Positions 38,708 to 50,189 are shown, counted from the first letter of the stretch. The stretch is DNA of 64,000 bases from Molanna angustata (GCA_963576475.1 OY754970.1:33916619-33980618), one strand, 5' to 3'. Numbers and translations: made by a program. Notes: generated from the letters alone by a model not told the origin.

Positions 38708-39496
38708 TAAATATACCTACTATACTGAAACATGGGTTATACAAAGATATTGTATATTTTTATTTATTTACTAGTTGAATACCCGCAACTTCGCTTGTTT
38801 TAATTATTTGAATGTCGATTAAATACTAATTAATTTCATACTGTTACACGATGTTCAGTTATTAATTAAATAAAACTAGTTGCATGTAACACATGAGATC
38901 CAACTGTCAATAGCGATAGTATGTATAGTTGAAGAATATGTACCAAACTATAAACCCATAGATACAAATTATTGAATATTTTCAGATATTTTGTTTTCTA
39001 TACAACATATGTAGGTATGTCAGAGTTCGCTTGTTGACGCCGCGGCGACGAGACGTGGTCTTCGATAGTGTAGCGTGTATTATTTTTTGTTAAGTGCATT
39101 CAAGAGACGAGTTGAGGCAGAAGAGTCCCCCCCCCATCATAGCGCGGGGCGAGATATCGGCCGTGTCCATACCCGGCCATCAGATAATTCATTATATTTA
39201 TCTACCTACTTTTTGTTTGTGTATTCGGATAATTATCCGGCGTTTGTTTTTATTTAATATTTTTTCTTGTTTACTCACAGGGCTGATGTAGTTTCTTATT
39301 CGTTTTTTTTTTTTTCGTATTATTTTCGCGAATTTAGATCGTTTTATTTGTATTAAATAATATATAGATATTCTTTTTTTCTCATTTTTTATATTACGTA
39401 TTACGTTTATTGTTTTATAGGTTAAGGTACTAATTACTGTAAATATTTAATATTTTCTTTTGTTATTTATATATGTGTTAATTATAAACCTGTATC

Positions 39497-40897
39497 ATGG
39501 AGGAAAACGAACCTCCAGATAAAAGAGGAGGTACAAAATTAAGAAAAAATGACTCGGATTCTTCTTCTTCTGAATCATTAATTCTTCTATCAAAAAAACC
39601 GAAACTTTCTTCTGAACATGCGTCGCCCTCAATTTCTATGAATGATGTGTGTGATGATAAGTCTCAGGATATACAAAAAAATGATGACCTATCCCCTCCC
39701 AACACCATAGAAAAAAAGTATTACGAAAAAGATGCGCGTGCCCCGTATATAGTTCACATACAACGAGTGGATAAAAAAACCATAAATCCATTAGAGCTGG
39801 GCAAAGTCCTATACACCAGAAATGTCTGTAAAATTATAAATGGTTCACTAAAAAAAGAGGGTAGGTATAGAGCTGCCCTTGAATTCCAAACTTTTCAAGA
39901 CGCTAACAACTTTATTAAAAATATTTCCATACTGTCTAACGACAACTACACGGCATTCATTCCTACCTATAATCTAACAAAAATCGGTTTGGTCAGAGGC
40001 ATCCCCACGGAACTATCTGAACAGGAAATATTAGATTTAATTTCTACCTCGGGTCAAGGTATAAAGGCCATCAAGGTTAGACGACTCAACTACAAAGACA
40101 AATCTGGAGAGAAACCGGAGTGGCGCCCGTCACGCACGGTCGTCATAACTTTCTTGGGCCAAATTTTGCCCAAATTCATATACATGTTCTATAATGCCAT
40201 TAAAGTGGAGCTATATACGTATCCCACGACACTGTGTTATAACTGCTACAGATACGGTCATCGCAAGATAGCCTGTAAAGGATCACCGCGTTGTAATATT
40301 TGTGGAGAACACCACTCAACAGTAGAATGTAAAAAAGATCCAGACCTACCAACTTGTGCGAACTGCAGAGGCGATCATATGGCATCGAGTATTACTTGCC
40401 CTGAATATATTCGTCAAAAAAATATAAAATTCTCAATGGCTTCTGAAAGTCTCTCGTATTTCCAGGCCTCTAAACTCTACCCCCCAGCAAAAAAATCATA
40501 TGCAGAAACAACGGGTCAATACCTAACACAAAAGTCAAACACGGAAGCACCTCAATCGTATACTAAAACTGTTTATAAAAATGTTAAACCTAGGTCAACT
40601 CAAAAAGCAGGGTATGATAAAAATGCTCACAACTCCCTAGTATTTTATCCGAACGGAAATTCTCATTCTCTCCCAGATGGTTGTGCAATCAATCATCAGT
40701 TGAGTACTGAAGACTGTAACTCAGTATCAAGTTTGTCGAACAATTTACATAATGATAATACTTTATTTGTGAAATCACTAGTTAATATTTTAATTGAAAT
40801 GATATCTAAAATTCCCATGTTACCGCAAAACGCTGCATACCTATTAGAACCCTTAAATCGCTTACTTTTGAACAATCCTGAAAATTCAAAAATGTAG
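39497..40897 (+). CDS. LINE ORF1, Gag-like nucleic-acid-binding protein with CCHC zinc knuckles
   Basis: A 466-residue protein. The N-terminal ~80 residues are charged and Ser-rich (DSDSSSSESLILLSKK). A middle domain from about residue 85 (YIVHIQRVDKK, GRYRAALEFQTFQDANNFI, GLVRGIPTELSEQEIL) has the RRM-like/PRE_C2HC look of arthropod LINE ORF1s. Residues about 245-300 hold three zinc knuckles: CYNCYRYGHRKIAC, CNICGEHHSTVEC and CANCRGDHMASSITC. The C-terminus is Asn/Ser-rich. The family's role is to coat the element RNA and carry it to the target. The start is the first ATG in the frame after the 5' UTR. It is separated from ORF2 by 67 bases in a different frame; how ORF2 is translated cannot be seen. 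Confidence 0.92.
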   Translation: MEENEPPDKRGGTKLRKNDSDSSSSESLILLSKKPKLSSEHASPSISMNDVCDDKSQDIQKNDDLSPPNTIEKKYYEKDARAPYIVHIQRVDKKTINPLELGKVLYTRNVCKIINGSLKKEGRYRAALEFQTFQDANNFIKNISILSNDNYTAFIPTYNLTKIGLVRGIPTELSEQEILDLISTSGQGIKAIKVRRLNYKDKSGEKPEWRPSRTVVITFLGQILPKFIYMFYNAIKVELYTYPTTLCYNCYRYGHRKIACKGSPRCNICGEHHSTVECKKDPDLPTCANCRGDHMASSITCPEYIRQKNIKFSMASESLSYFQASKLYPPAKKSYAETTGQYLTQKSNTEAPQSYTKTVYKNVKPRSTQKAGYDKNAHNSLVFYPNGNSHSLPDGCAINHQLSTEDCNSVSSLSNNLHNDNTLFVKSLVNILIEMISKIPMLPQNAAYLLEPLNRLLLNNPENSKM

Positions 40898-40964
40898 GTT
40901 TATTTCGTATTTATTTTACAGACCCACTGATGAATATTAAAATTAATAATCTAACAAAACGACA

Positions 40965-43900
40965 ATGGCTAACAAAAATAGTATAATATTCCTTCAGTGG
41001 AATGTCCGAAGCATCCAGGCGAACAAGTCAGAATTAATAAACCTTCTAAATAATGAATCAATAACAGTGGGAGCCATCTCAGAAACTTGGTTGAAAGAGG
41101 ATCTCCCATTCCACATACCTGGTTTTCAAATAATACGACATGATAGAGCTGATGGTAGAGGAGGTTCAGCTTTACTCATTAAAAATAACTTAAAGTTCAC
41201 TCCTATACAAATATCCAACATACCTGATTCCATTCAAATAACGGCTGCATCCATTGAAACTATCTCAGTGTTGTCAATATATATTCCACCGAATATTCTA
41301 TTTTCCGAAACCATTTGGTCAAACATTATAAAACAAATTTCTCCACCTATTATTTTGTTAGGCGATTTCAATGGTCACTCTCCAAGTTGGGGTAGCGACA
41401 TTACAAATCAATCAGGGAAAAATATATTAGAATTTTTAGATAATAACAATTTATGTTTTTTGAATGACGGCTCCCCTACACGTATTACATCTCCTTGTCA
41501 AAACAAGAGTGCAGTTGATTTAAGCATATGCTCGCCATCACTTGTCTCATCTCTTACTTGGTCCGCTGGCCTCGATCCATACTCAAGTGACCATTTCCCT
41601 ATCATAATCAAATCTAATAATATATTTCCTTCTTCAAAACGACCCAAATCAATAACTAAGACGCACTACATTACGGGTAAGGCCAATTGGGATAAATTTG
41701 CGGTTATCAACGAAGAAAAAATGAAACATCTTCCTCCACCTTCTAGTGAAAATGTTTTAGATGGTTACAGACAGTGGTCAACAAAAATAATTGAAACCGC
41801 CAACGAAACAATACCAATAAGTAAAAAAGTTAATAAAAATAAACCAGCGCCAGCACCTTGGTGGGATGAGGAGTGCAACAGATGGGTTCGATTAAGAAAG
41901 GCAGCTATGAAAAAGTATCACGCTAATATGACTATGGAAAACTTTCTCAATTTTAAAAAAACACAAGCTATCACCAAAAGAACTCTAAGAAATAAAAAAC
42001 GAGAGGGTTGGAAGACATTTTGTAATTCTCTATCACCAGAAACCCCCGCAACGGAGGTCTGGAAGTCAATCAAAAGTTTTCGATGCAACTCCAAACAATT
42101 TTTTTCTAAGTTAGATTCTCATACATGTATTTCTGAATTTGTTGATAAACTATCTCCCTCGTATGTCCCAACCTTTGATGAATACAGTCCTAGTTTTAAT
42201 TTGATGGAGGACAATTGGCTAGACAGCCCGTTCACAACCGAAGAATTAAACGTAGCATTGGGGTCTGTGTCGGACACAGCGCCAGGACTAGATAATATAC
42301 CGTACAGTTTCATTAAGAAATCGGGTGAATTTTCTAAAACTTTTTTTTTGGAATTGGTCAATATTTTTTTCAGTACAGGCCTTATTCCGAATGAATGGAA
42401 GCAACAACTTATCATCCCCATCTTGAAGCCAGGATGCAACCCAAACTCTGGCCTTTCATATCGTCCAATAACATTGTCGTCAACCCCCCTTAAAATTGTG
42501 GAGCGAATGATCAAAAATAGATTAGATTGGTATGTTGAAAGTGAACAAATCCTTTCCAAATTTCAATTCGGTTTCAGAAAAAAACATTCTACTCTGGAGA
42601 GTATTGCCATTCTGGCAACTGAAATAAGTATGGCTAGTCTAAGGAGAGAGTTTTTGGTAGGAGTGAGCTTGGATATACATGGTGCATACGATCATGTCTT
42701 TCTCCCATCATTAAAAAAAAGACTCCTGAATGTAGGGGTTCCAACAAAACTTTCTTCTTTTATATTAAATCTACTGATCAAAAGGGAAATATTTGTCGAG
42801 TCATACGACACCACGCCTATTACCAGAGTAATTCATAGGGGACTACCACAGGGGTCTTCTCTAAGTCCTCTACTTTTTAATATATTAATTAGCGATATTT
42901 ACACGAATTTTCCATCCGGTGTTAAAATGCTATGTTTTGCCGATGATATATTTCTGTACGTCTCTAACCGCGATATAAAACACGCTGTGAGAATAATATC
43001 AGAAGCTGTAAATCACGTATATTCTTGGTTATTTTTACAGGGTCTAGAACTATCGCCATCCAAAAGTAAAGCTATAGTATTCACAAAGAAACGATCAGTT
43101 CCACACATTAAAATTCAAATAAAAAATCAGGACATCCATTTCTACGATTCGATCAAGTTACTCGGTGTTGTATTTGATTCAAAAATGACATGGAGACATT
43201 ATGTTGAACTTCTGATTTCTAAAGCTCAGAGCGGTCTTAACATGATGAGGGCTGTCTCTCGAGTTTGGTGGGGGTGTCATCCTATTACACAGAAAAAATT
43301 TTATAATGCATATATAAAAAGTAAATTTGACTATGCATCTTTCATAATTGAACCTACCTCGAAAAAGAACATTGGCCGAATGGACCGCATACATAATCAA
43401 GCTCTTAGGCTAATAACAGGAGCTATGAGGTCGTCGCCAATAAATGCACTCCAGCTCGAAGCTGTTGACCCGCCATTGAATTTGAGAAGACAGCTATGTG
43501 CTGATAAATTTCTTATTAAATGTTATTCAATCAAATATCACCCTCTGATAAAACTTTTGAATCAGTTATCAGATGAACTAATTATCACAAATAAACTTGA
43601 TAACAAACACAAACCTCTGTTATTGAATAGTTTACAAACACAAAAAGAAATACTGCCACATTGTCATCAATATAAAATTTTGCCTCTGTATAATTTTGAA
43701 TTTAAAATTAGTATATTTAACCCCCATATATTGTTCTCTTTTGGAATCGAAAAGAGTCCCAACGCAAATACACATTTTAAAAATTTGATTGATTCTAATT
43801 GGCATGATTGGGATCTATTTTTCACGGATGGTTCAAAGTCTCCGTCTTCTCCATTCACAGGTGCTGCCGTATACAATGCAAAACTGTCGATAGAACATAG

Positions 43901-44678
43901 GATTTCCTTACACAAGGAATGCTCTGTTTTCACAGCAGAGTCCATTGCAATATTAGAAGCATTAGCATTAACTAAATTGAAAAACACTAAAAAAACTTTA
44001 ATCTTCTCGGATTGTTTAAGTATTCTACAAAATATCCATTCATCACCTTTTTCCTCACCAGATAACGAAATTTGTTTGAATATTCGAAAACATTTGTATG
44101 AACTGAATTCTGATGATAAACAAATCATTTTGGCTTGGATTCCGAGCCACTGTGGAATAGAAGGAAATGAAAAGGCTGATCTTTTAGCAAAAATAGCTTC
44201 TGAGCAGCATAATAGTCTCAATAATTTTTATATCCCGACCTCAGATATACTGTTAATACCAAAACAGAATTTATATATTAATTGGCATAAACTTTGGAAT
44301 AACTCATCTAAATTTAAGGGAAGACACTACGCTGCAATCCAAACTGAAATTCCCAAGATTCCCTGGTTCAAGGAAATAAAATGTAGCAAATATGTGATAT
44401 CGACAATCTGCCGTTTGCGTATAGGTCACTGTTGTACGAGGAGTCACTTGTTCAGATTGGGTGTTGTGGATAGTGACTCTTGCGACTGTGGGTTGGAGGA
44501 GGAGACAATCAACCACATATTTTTTAACTGTGAAAGATACCCGTCAAAAGAATTTTACTATAAAATAGGTTCAATTAAACCTCTCCCAACAAGAGTGGAG
44601 ACTCTACTATGTAATATTAACCAAGCAACTTTAAGTTTGTTTTCAAAATTCATTAACGATAATGAAATCTTTGTGTGA
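40965..44678 (+). CDS. LINE ORF2: endonuclease, reverse transcriptase and RNase H
   Basis: A 1237-residue polyprotein without internal stops. Residues 8-215 form an APE-type endonuclease: QWNVRSIQ, SETWL, LLGDFNGHSPSWGS (about 131-144) and SSDHFPI (about 206). The reverse transcriptase follows: LIIPILKPG (about 481), FGFRKKHSTLESI, SLDIHGAYD (first catalytic Asp, about 568), GLPQGSSLSPLLF and CFADD (about 656). The RNase H has FTDGSK (about 952), FTAESIAILEAL, FSDCLS (about 1016) and AWIPSHCGIEGNEKADLLAK (about 1056), so all four acidic catalytic positions are present. A CDCG...NHIFFNC zinc knuckle closes the protein. No key residue is missing, so it may be functional. The family carries out target-primed reverse transcription in the nucleus. 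Confidence 0.95.
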   Translation: MANKNSIIFLQWNVRSIQANKSELINLLNNESITVGAISETWLKEDLPFHIPGFQIIRHDRADGRGGSALLIKNNLKFTPIQISNIPDSIQITAASIETISVLSIYIPPNILFSETIWSNIIKQISPPIILLGDFNGHSPSWGSDITNQSGKNILEFLDNNNLCFLNDGSPTRITSPCQNKSAVDLSICSPSLVSSLTWSAGLDPYSSDHFPIIIKSNNIFPSSKRPKSITKTHYITGKANWDKFAVINEEKMKHLPPPSSENVLDGYRQWSTKIIETANETIPISKKVNKNKPAPAPWWDEECNRWVRLRKAAMKKYHANMTMENFLNFKKTQAITKRTLRNKKREGWKTFCNSLSPETPATEVWKSIKSFRCNSKQFFSKLDSHTCISEFVDKLSPSYVPTFDEYSPSFNLMEDNWLDSPFTTEELNVALGSVSDTAPGLDNIPYSFIKKSGEFSKTFFLELVNIFFSTGLIPNEWKQQLIIPILKPGCNPNSGLSYRPITLSSTPLKIVERMIKNRLDWYVESEQILSKFQFGFRKKHSTLESIAILATEISMASLRREFLVGVSLDIHGAYDHVFLPSLKKRLLNVGVPTKLSSFILNLLIKREIFVESYDTTPITRVIHRGLPQGSSLSPLLFNILISDIYTNFPSGVKMLCFADDIFLYVSNRDIKHAVRIISEAVNHVYSWLFLQGLELSPSKSKAIVFTKKRSVPHIKIQIKNQDIHFYDSIKLLGVVFDSKMTWRHYVELLISKAQSGLNMMRAVSRVWWGCHPITQKKFYNAYIKSKFDYASFIIEPTSKKNIGRMDRIHNQALRLITGAMRSSPINALQLEAVDPPLNLRRQLCADKFLIKCYSIKYHPLIKLLNQLSDELIITNKLDNKHKPLLLNSLQTQKEILPHCHQYKILPLYNFEFKISIFNPHILFSFGIEKSPNANTHFKNLIDSNWHDWDLFFTDGSKSPSSPFTGAAVYNAKLSIEHRISLHKECSVFTAESIAILEALALTKLKNTKKTLIFSDCLSILQNIHSSPFSSPDNEICLNIRKHLYELNSDDKQIILAWIPSHCGIEGNEKADLLAKIASEQHNSLNNFYIPTSDILLIPKQNLYINWHKLWNNSSKFKGRHYAAIQTEIPKIPWFKEIKCSKYVISTICRLRIGHCCTRSHLFRLGVVDSDSCDCGLEEETINHIFFNCERYPSKEFYYKIGSIKPLPTRVETLLCNINQATLSLFSKFINDNEIFV

Positions 44679-45716
44679 ATGTCCGTTTAATACCTAACTG
44701 CATAAAGTCGATGCGTAATAGAATATGTAACTGCCTGAGAACGCCTCCATGAGGTGAAGGGGCATAAAAAAAAAAAAAAAAAAATATGTAGGTATGTATG
44801 TCAAGATAGGATAGTATGGAGGATGATCCTTTTTCCTACCCAGAATATGCAAATAGCATGATGGTATGTATGTATGTTTGGAGATGAAGTATCAAACTAT
44901 TAAGTCTTCTTACATATTGTGTATATGCGACTGCCATACAAAATGTATGAAGCAATGTCGTCACTAAATTCAATTTTTAAAAAAATTGTTAAAAAAAAAT
45001 TGAGATCTTCTACTACAATGGTGATATTTTTTATAGAAAATTAAATTATCTAGTTGGGGTGTTTCGGCTTTTTTCGATAATTGTAAAAGTTTTGGAAATA
45101 TAGGCAGTTAAACTCATAAATTAATCATAAAAAAAATATTTTTCTTAATAAAAAATGTTTGAGAAACCCTGGAATTTTTTTGAAAAAACTAATTTGAGAT
45201 TTTGTATTTGTCTATGTTTGTACCAATTTTCAGCGTTCTAGCAGTTATGGTTTCTGAGATATATGGAAAAATAAAATAAAAATTCAAAAGTTGATAACCC
45301 CTGACTGAAACAAAAATTCAAAATTCCGAGTATAAAAGTTTTGTAGGCCTGTAACTGTTTATATATTCTGAAATTTTAGGCTCTGTAAATTGAGCGGATC
45401 AAAAGTTATAAGGGGGGGACGGACACACACACAGACACACGAAATGTTCTACTCCGAATTCTGAGTAAATCCGTGTATGGAACATATATGCTGCGAAGCC
45501 TCTAAGTTGGTGTTTTTTTACTTCAAAGTTGGAAAAGCCGTGAAAAAAGTAGACCTCTCCATACAATTCTCGCGTATTCTGGCTTGATACATTGTCGATA
45601 TGTTAAGAGAACAAAGTTCTCCTGAACAAATCGACAGTTGGATAATAAACACTTCTTTGCCCTGCGCAAGTGGCGAGTTCATTGTCATATGGCAATTTCT
45701 TCTAACCTAGTTGCAT

Positions 45717-45833
45717 GTAACACATGAGATCCAACTGTCGATAGCGATAGTATGTATAGTTGAAGAATATGTACCAAACTATAAACCCATAGATACAATT
45801 TATTGAATATTTTCAGATATTTTGTTTTCTATA
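45717..45833 (-). mobile_element. Helitron-like copy H10, 3' stub
   Basis: Only the last ~117 bases of the family, CTAGTTGCATGTAACAC to TTTTGTTTTCTATA, cut off exactly where H11 begins. Confidence 0.8.
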
Positions 45834-46876
45834 CTAGTTGCATGTAACACATGAGATCCAACTGTCGATAGCGATAGTATGTATAGTTGAAGAATATGTA
45901 CCAAACTATAAACCCATAAATACAAATTATTGAATATTGTCAGATATTTTGTTTTCTATACAACATACGTAGGTATGTATGTCAAGATAGGATAGTATGG
46001 AGGAAGGTCCTTTTTTCCTACCCAGAATATGAAAATAGCATGATGGTATGTATGTATGTTTGGAGATGAAGTATCAAACTATTAAGTCTTTTTACATATT
46101 GTGTATAGGCGACTGCCATACAAAATGTATGAAGCGATGTCGTCACTAAATTCAATTTTTATAAAAATTGTTAAAAAAATTTGAGATGTACTGCTACAAT
46201 GTTAATATTTTTTATATAAAATTAAATTATCTAGTTGGGGTGTTTCGGCTTTTTTCGATATTTAAAAAAAAATGGAAATATAGGCAGTTAAACTCATAAA
46301 TTTATCATAAAAAAAATACTTTTCTTAATAAAAAATGTTTGAGAAACCCTGGAATTTTTTTGAAAAAACTCATTTGAGATTTTGTATTTGTCTATATTTG
46401 TACCAATTCTCAGCGTTCTAGCGTTTATGGTTTCTGAGATATATGGAAAAATAAAGTAATAATTCAAAATTTGATAACCCCTGACTGAAACAAAAATTCA
46501 AAATTCTGAGTATAAAAGTTTTGTAGGCCTATAACTGTTTATATATTCTAAAATTTTGGGCTCTGTAAATTGAGCGGATCAAAAGTTATAAGGGGGGGAC
46601 GGACACACAGACACACAGACACACACACACACAGACACACACACACACACAGACACACACACACACAGACACACGAAATGTTCTACTCCGAATTCTGAGT
46701 AAATCCGTGTATGGAACATATATGCTGCGAAGCCTCTAAGTTGGTGTTTTTTGACTTCAAAGTTGGAAAAGCCGTGAAAAAAGTAGACCTCTCCATACAA
46801 TTCTCGCGTATTCTGGCTTGATACATTGTCGATATGTTAAGAGAACAAAGTTCTCCTGAACAAATCGACAGTTGGA
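45834..46876 (-). mobile_element. Helitron-like full-length copy H11
   Basis: Complete minus-strand copy from CTAGTTGCATGTAACAC to ATCGACAGTTGGA, with the AC microsatellite at 46604-46673. It directly follows the H10 stub in the same orientation. The missing rest of H10 does not reappear on the far side. Confidence 0.85.
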
Positions 46877-48400
46877 ATAGCGAATATTCTTCACAAATAC
46901 TTTAGATATTCTGAGAAATCGGCGTCAAATACAAACATATATTATACGATCCGTCGAATGAGTTCTATAAAATTTTTGTTTGTCGCCGACTTCAAAAAGT
47001 GAATTAATGTAAATGAATATTTTGCTCCCTATGTATTTTTAGGTCGTTATGTGTAGCATTAGATGTAAAATTAACGTGCATTTTAATTAAATTAGGCAAT
47101 TATATTATACTTTTTAGTGTTTTTTTTTTTTTGGTTTTATGTTTTCATTGTAGATAGGTGTTTTTTGAGTCAGTTTTAGATAAGTAGTAGGTTTATGCTA
47201 CAATCACATTCATTCATATTCTATCTCTCATAAATATATACACAATATTGTTATAATATATAACACACATACGTAATATATAACACATATCCACTTACTT
47301 AATACATGCTACATACAAGTATTATATTAGTTACTTTTAAACTTACGATTATTTAATAAGTCAAATAAATAAGTTCACTTTATGTACAGTGAACTAACCT
47401 TACTGTTCAAGTCATCATATTAAATTTATACTCATAACATTGTATCCTGTTTTTTTCCAAATAAAAAATAAAAAAATAATAACATTATTATATATTTATA
47501 TGCAGAATAGATAATTAACAAAACTATAACGTTTGCATTAAATAATTTTCAGGAGTTCTCGATACCGAATCCTTTGCTAATATAATAATAATATTTAATT
47601 ATGCGATATAAGTACCTACATAATATATGGTCTAGCATTTGCTCATCACTAGTAACTATAGGTAGAAGGTACCTATGTACTTAGAATGTTTCGACTTTCC
47701 GAAAACCTGAAAATAATACATCATTATTTGGTTATCAGAAAAGCAATAAGTTTGACATGGTGTATGCGAAAGTCGATAAGTAAAAGTGTAGGTAGATTAT
47801 TAGAATGCCGATATGTACCTAGGTATGGAGGATGGTGGTGTATCAGAAAGTAAAGGAAAGGAATGGAGGGATGCAATGGAGCGTCTCACCCGTAGCTTAC
47901 CCTTTAATTACAACTCATAAATTAGTTAAATGTTCGATATAACGCGATAGTGTCGCAGACGTGACAAAATTTAGTGCCCTTCAAGCGGCTTGGGCGTCAT
48001 CAGCCGTCATCTCTCCTACCTCCTATCTCTCCACCCCTTCCTCCGCACTTCCTCAACTCTACCATGATACTCCTTCTACAACCCACACTCCTCTAACTTC
48101 ATATGTGGGTTTATTTCATTCAGGGATGACGGTTTTGTTCTTATTTTAGGATCTCTTCATATAGAAATGGAGGAGAATACTTTTGTGAGTTTACATTATA
48201 TGAATCGTACCCACGCATTAAATAGTTATATTTCCAGTTGGGTGCGTTTAGTATTTGTTCAAAATGGAAATTCCTACAAAAATACTTACGTTATAATTAC
48301 TAAGAATACACAAATAGTTAAAAAAATCGTATGAAAATAAATGATCCCAGTATTATTATCTTATTCTGATTAAGCTATTTTCAGATTCGTCTTAAATCAA
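46877..48400. other. No gene seen
   Basis: AT-rich intergenic DNA. GTTTGTCGCCGACTTCAAAA near 46978 looks like a fragment of a dispersed repeat. A 62-codon frame at 47961-48149 has no recognisable similarity and is not called. Confidence 0.35.
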
Positions 48401-48424
48401 TGTCAGTATATCTTAACTATTTTC

Positions 48425-48635
48425 ACTGATGAGCTTGGCAGTGGGTGGGGTACTTGGCGAGGTATGACAAGTTGCTTAGAATCTTGAAATAGATGCCCTG
48501 GGCTAACAAAAGAGGCGTAGGAAGACCACTGAAAAGGTGGAAAGATGACATTGTCCTGTATGCGGGTTGTGGATGGCAGCTAAAATTAAAAAAGGCCTTT
48601 GTCCAGCAGAAGATTAAAATGACTAGGTAAACATG
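48425..48635 (+). pseudogene. RTE-like LINE 3' fragment
   Basis: Traces such as WVGYLARYDKLLRILK, PWANKRGVGRPLKRWKDDI and KKAFVQQKIKMTR follow the C-terminal pattern of LINE ORF2. Disrupted by stops. Confidence 0.55.
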
Positions 48636-48639
48636 ACAT

Positions 48640-49510
48640 GAGTAAGTAAAGAAGTAAGAGCTTAAGTAGAGATATGTGGCTTGAATGCAACGATATTATA
48701 TGAAACAGATAAATTTCGAGTCAGAAATTAGTGATAGATATAGTAAAGTTCGTCATTAAGTGTTAAAATTCATCCGCATCTTTTTAATGACTCGTAGCTG
48801 GTCATTTCAAATATTGACAAATAGTAATGGGTCATCATGATTGACCACCCATTTGCATGCTAAATGCTAATACAATTTTTTTATATCAAATACTAGTAAT
48901 TCCACCTCAATGAATTGAAAATACGTTATGTTGTTACAACCCTGTGCCTGGCCGAAGAGAAACGATAGGATAAAGGGGGAAAAATTGAAATGATTTGTGG
49001 CCGTTAAGATCAAACATTGTTTGGAGCTGATAAAATAATGAACAGTTGACTAAAGAGGAAACATCACAGAAATAGAGGTATATACATATATATTACATAA
49101 TATATACAGCCTACTAGGTACTGACTAACATCCGAATGTCCTGTTTGACTTTCACTTGTGTGCGTGACGCCAATTTTAATTAAATTTACTGAACATGTAC
49201 CTAATATTTGTTGATAATACACTTATATTATACAACATTATGACTGAGATAACACCACACAACTATGTACAATAATACATACATACACACAACCTTACTT
49301 TACTAACTTTTGATATGTATTTACTTATTTACATGTATTTATATTATATTCATACCAGATTTGACATTTCTTTATGTACAAAAAAAAATGATTTGATTAT
49401 TTATTGAAAAACGAGTAACTATAGGTTTTAGCTATCCACTTTTATGTAATAGTGGAAAGTTTTGTAAGTGTACCTATATGTACGTACTATTGTAATTTTG
49501 TTATTTTCAA
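48640..49510. other. No gene seen
   Basis: AT-rich intergenic DNA between two LINE fragments; no feature supported. Confidence 0.35.
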
Positions 49511-49514
49511 GTGC

Positions 49515-49905
49515 ATGCTGAAACTAATAGGTCGGATGGATGATCAAATCCTATGTATGGTTGGTTCTACTCTACGGTGTTGAGGCATGGACCCTCAAGG
49601 TTGGTAGGTACCATAAACCGACATGGTGAGCAACGTTAAAGTCTTACATCGAGTTAATACCGATTTTACAACAGGCAAGCTCCGTAAGGCTTCGTATTTT
49701 GGTCACTCAGTGTAAGGAGAGAAATACTCAATCTTTCAGTTGATCATAAAGGGGAATATTGAGGGCCGTAGAGGGGTCGGCAGTAAGCAACTATACTGGC
49801 TCCGAAACATTCGGGAATGAAACTGTATTATCCCAAGGCATTGCACCAGCAGCACTCCAGAGAAACCTGGTAGTCTGCAGATGAGCAATGGCCTATTTGT
49901 AGTCT
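49515..49905 (+). pseudogene. RTE-like LINE 3' fragment, degraded
   Basis: WLVLLYGVEAWTLK, then traces of KASYFGHSV and EKYSIFQLIIKGNIEGRRGV, and KQLYWLRNIRE. Same order as 5450-5945 but with many stops and indels. Confidence 0.7.
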
Positions 49906-50189
49906 ATTATTGTTCAGACATATATAACTGATTTTTAAAATAACACGTACAAACAATATTGGCCTCAAATAAATATTATTATTAATTTATGGTCCTTTTA
50001 ATAAGTCGACCTTATAGGATTTTAAAAGGATATCACATTAAAAGGAATTCCTTATAATTTTCTCCTTACTTAATCTTTGTTTTCAATTAATGTACTCGAT
50101 TACTTTTATTTTATTTTGTATTGTTTCTTGAGCAACTATTCAAATATTAATTTAACACGCACCCAATAACCAGTTGTCACATTCTGGAG

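Larger units (their letters stand above)
39021..44783 (+). mobile_element. Full-length I-clade-like LINE with poly(A) tail and 14-bp target duplication
   Basis: The element begins CAGAGTTCGCTTGTTGACG and has a 476-base 5' UTR, two intact open frames 67 bases apart and a short 3' UTR. It ends in about 18 A residues. ATATGTAGGTATGT at 39007-39020 is repeated at 44784-44797. An AGACGTG motif about 30 bases from the first base resembles the downstream promoter element of internal LINE promoters. Two intact ORFs, a clean tail and a perfect duplication mark a recent insertion. Clade placement (I group, because ORF2 has an RNase H) is from domain content, not phylogeny. Confidence 0.92.
38876..45642 (-). 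mobile_element. Helitron-like copy H9, interrupted by the I-like LINE
   Basis: The 3' part is 38876-39020 (CTAGTTGCATGTAACAC...) and the rest is 44784-45642, ending TCGACAGTTGGA before a T. Removing the LINE and one copy of ATATGTAGGTATGT restores a collinear element matching H6 and H11. Confidence 0.9.

Noticed and set aside
42119..44516. Minus-strand frames of 70-184 codons inside the LINE ORF2
   Set aside because: They are antisense shadows of the intact reverse-transcriptase frame without their own similarity.
34590..46876. CRISPR-like or satellite array
   Set aside because: Units are about 1 kb, in mixed orientation, with Helitron-type ends and unequal spacing, so they are transposon copies, not direct short repeats with spacers.
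47961..48149. Ser/Thr/Pro-rich 62-codon protein
   Set aside because: No recognised domain or splice signals; it looks like chance in a CT-rich patch.
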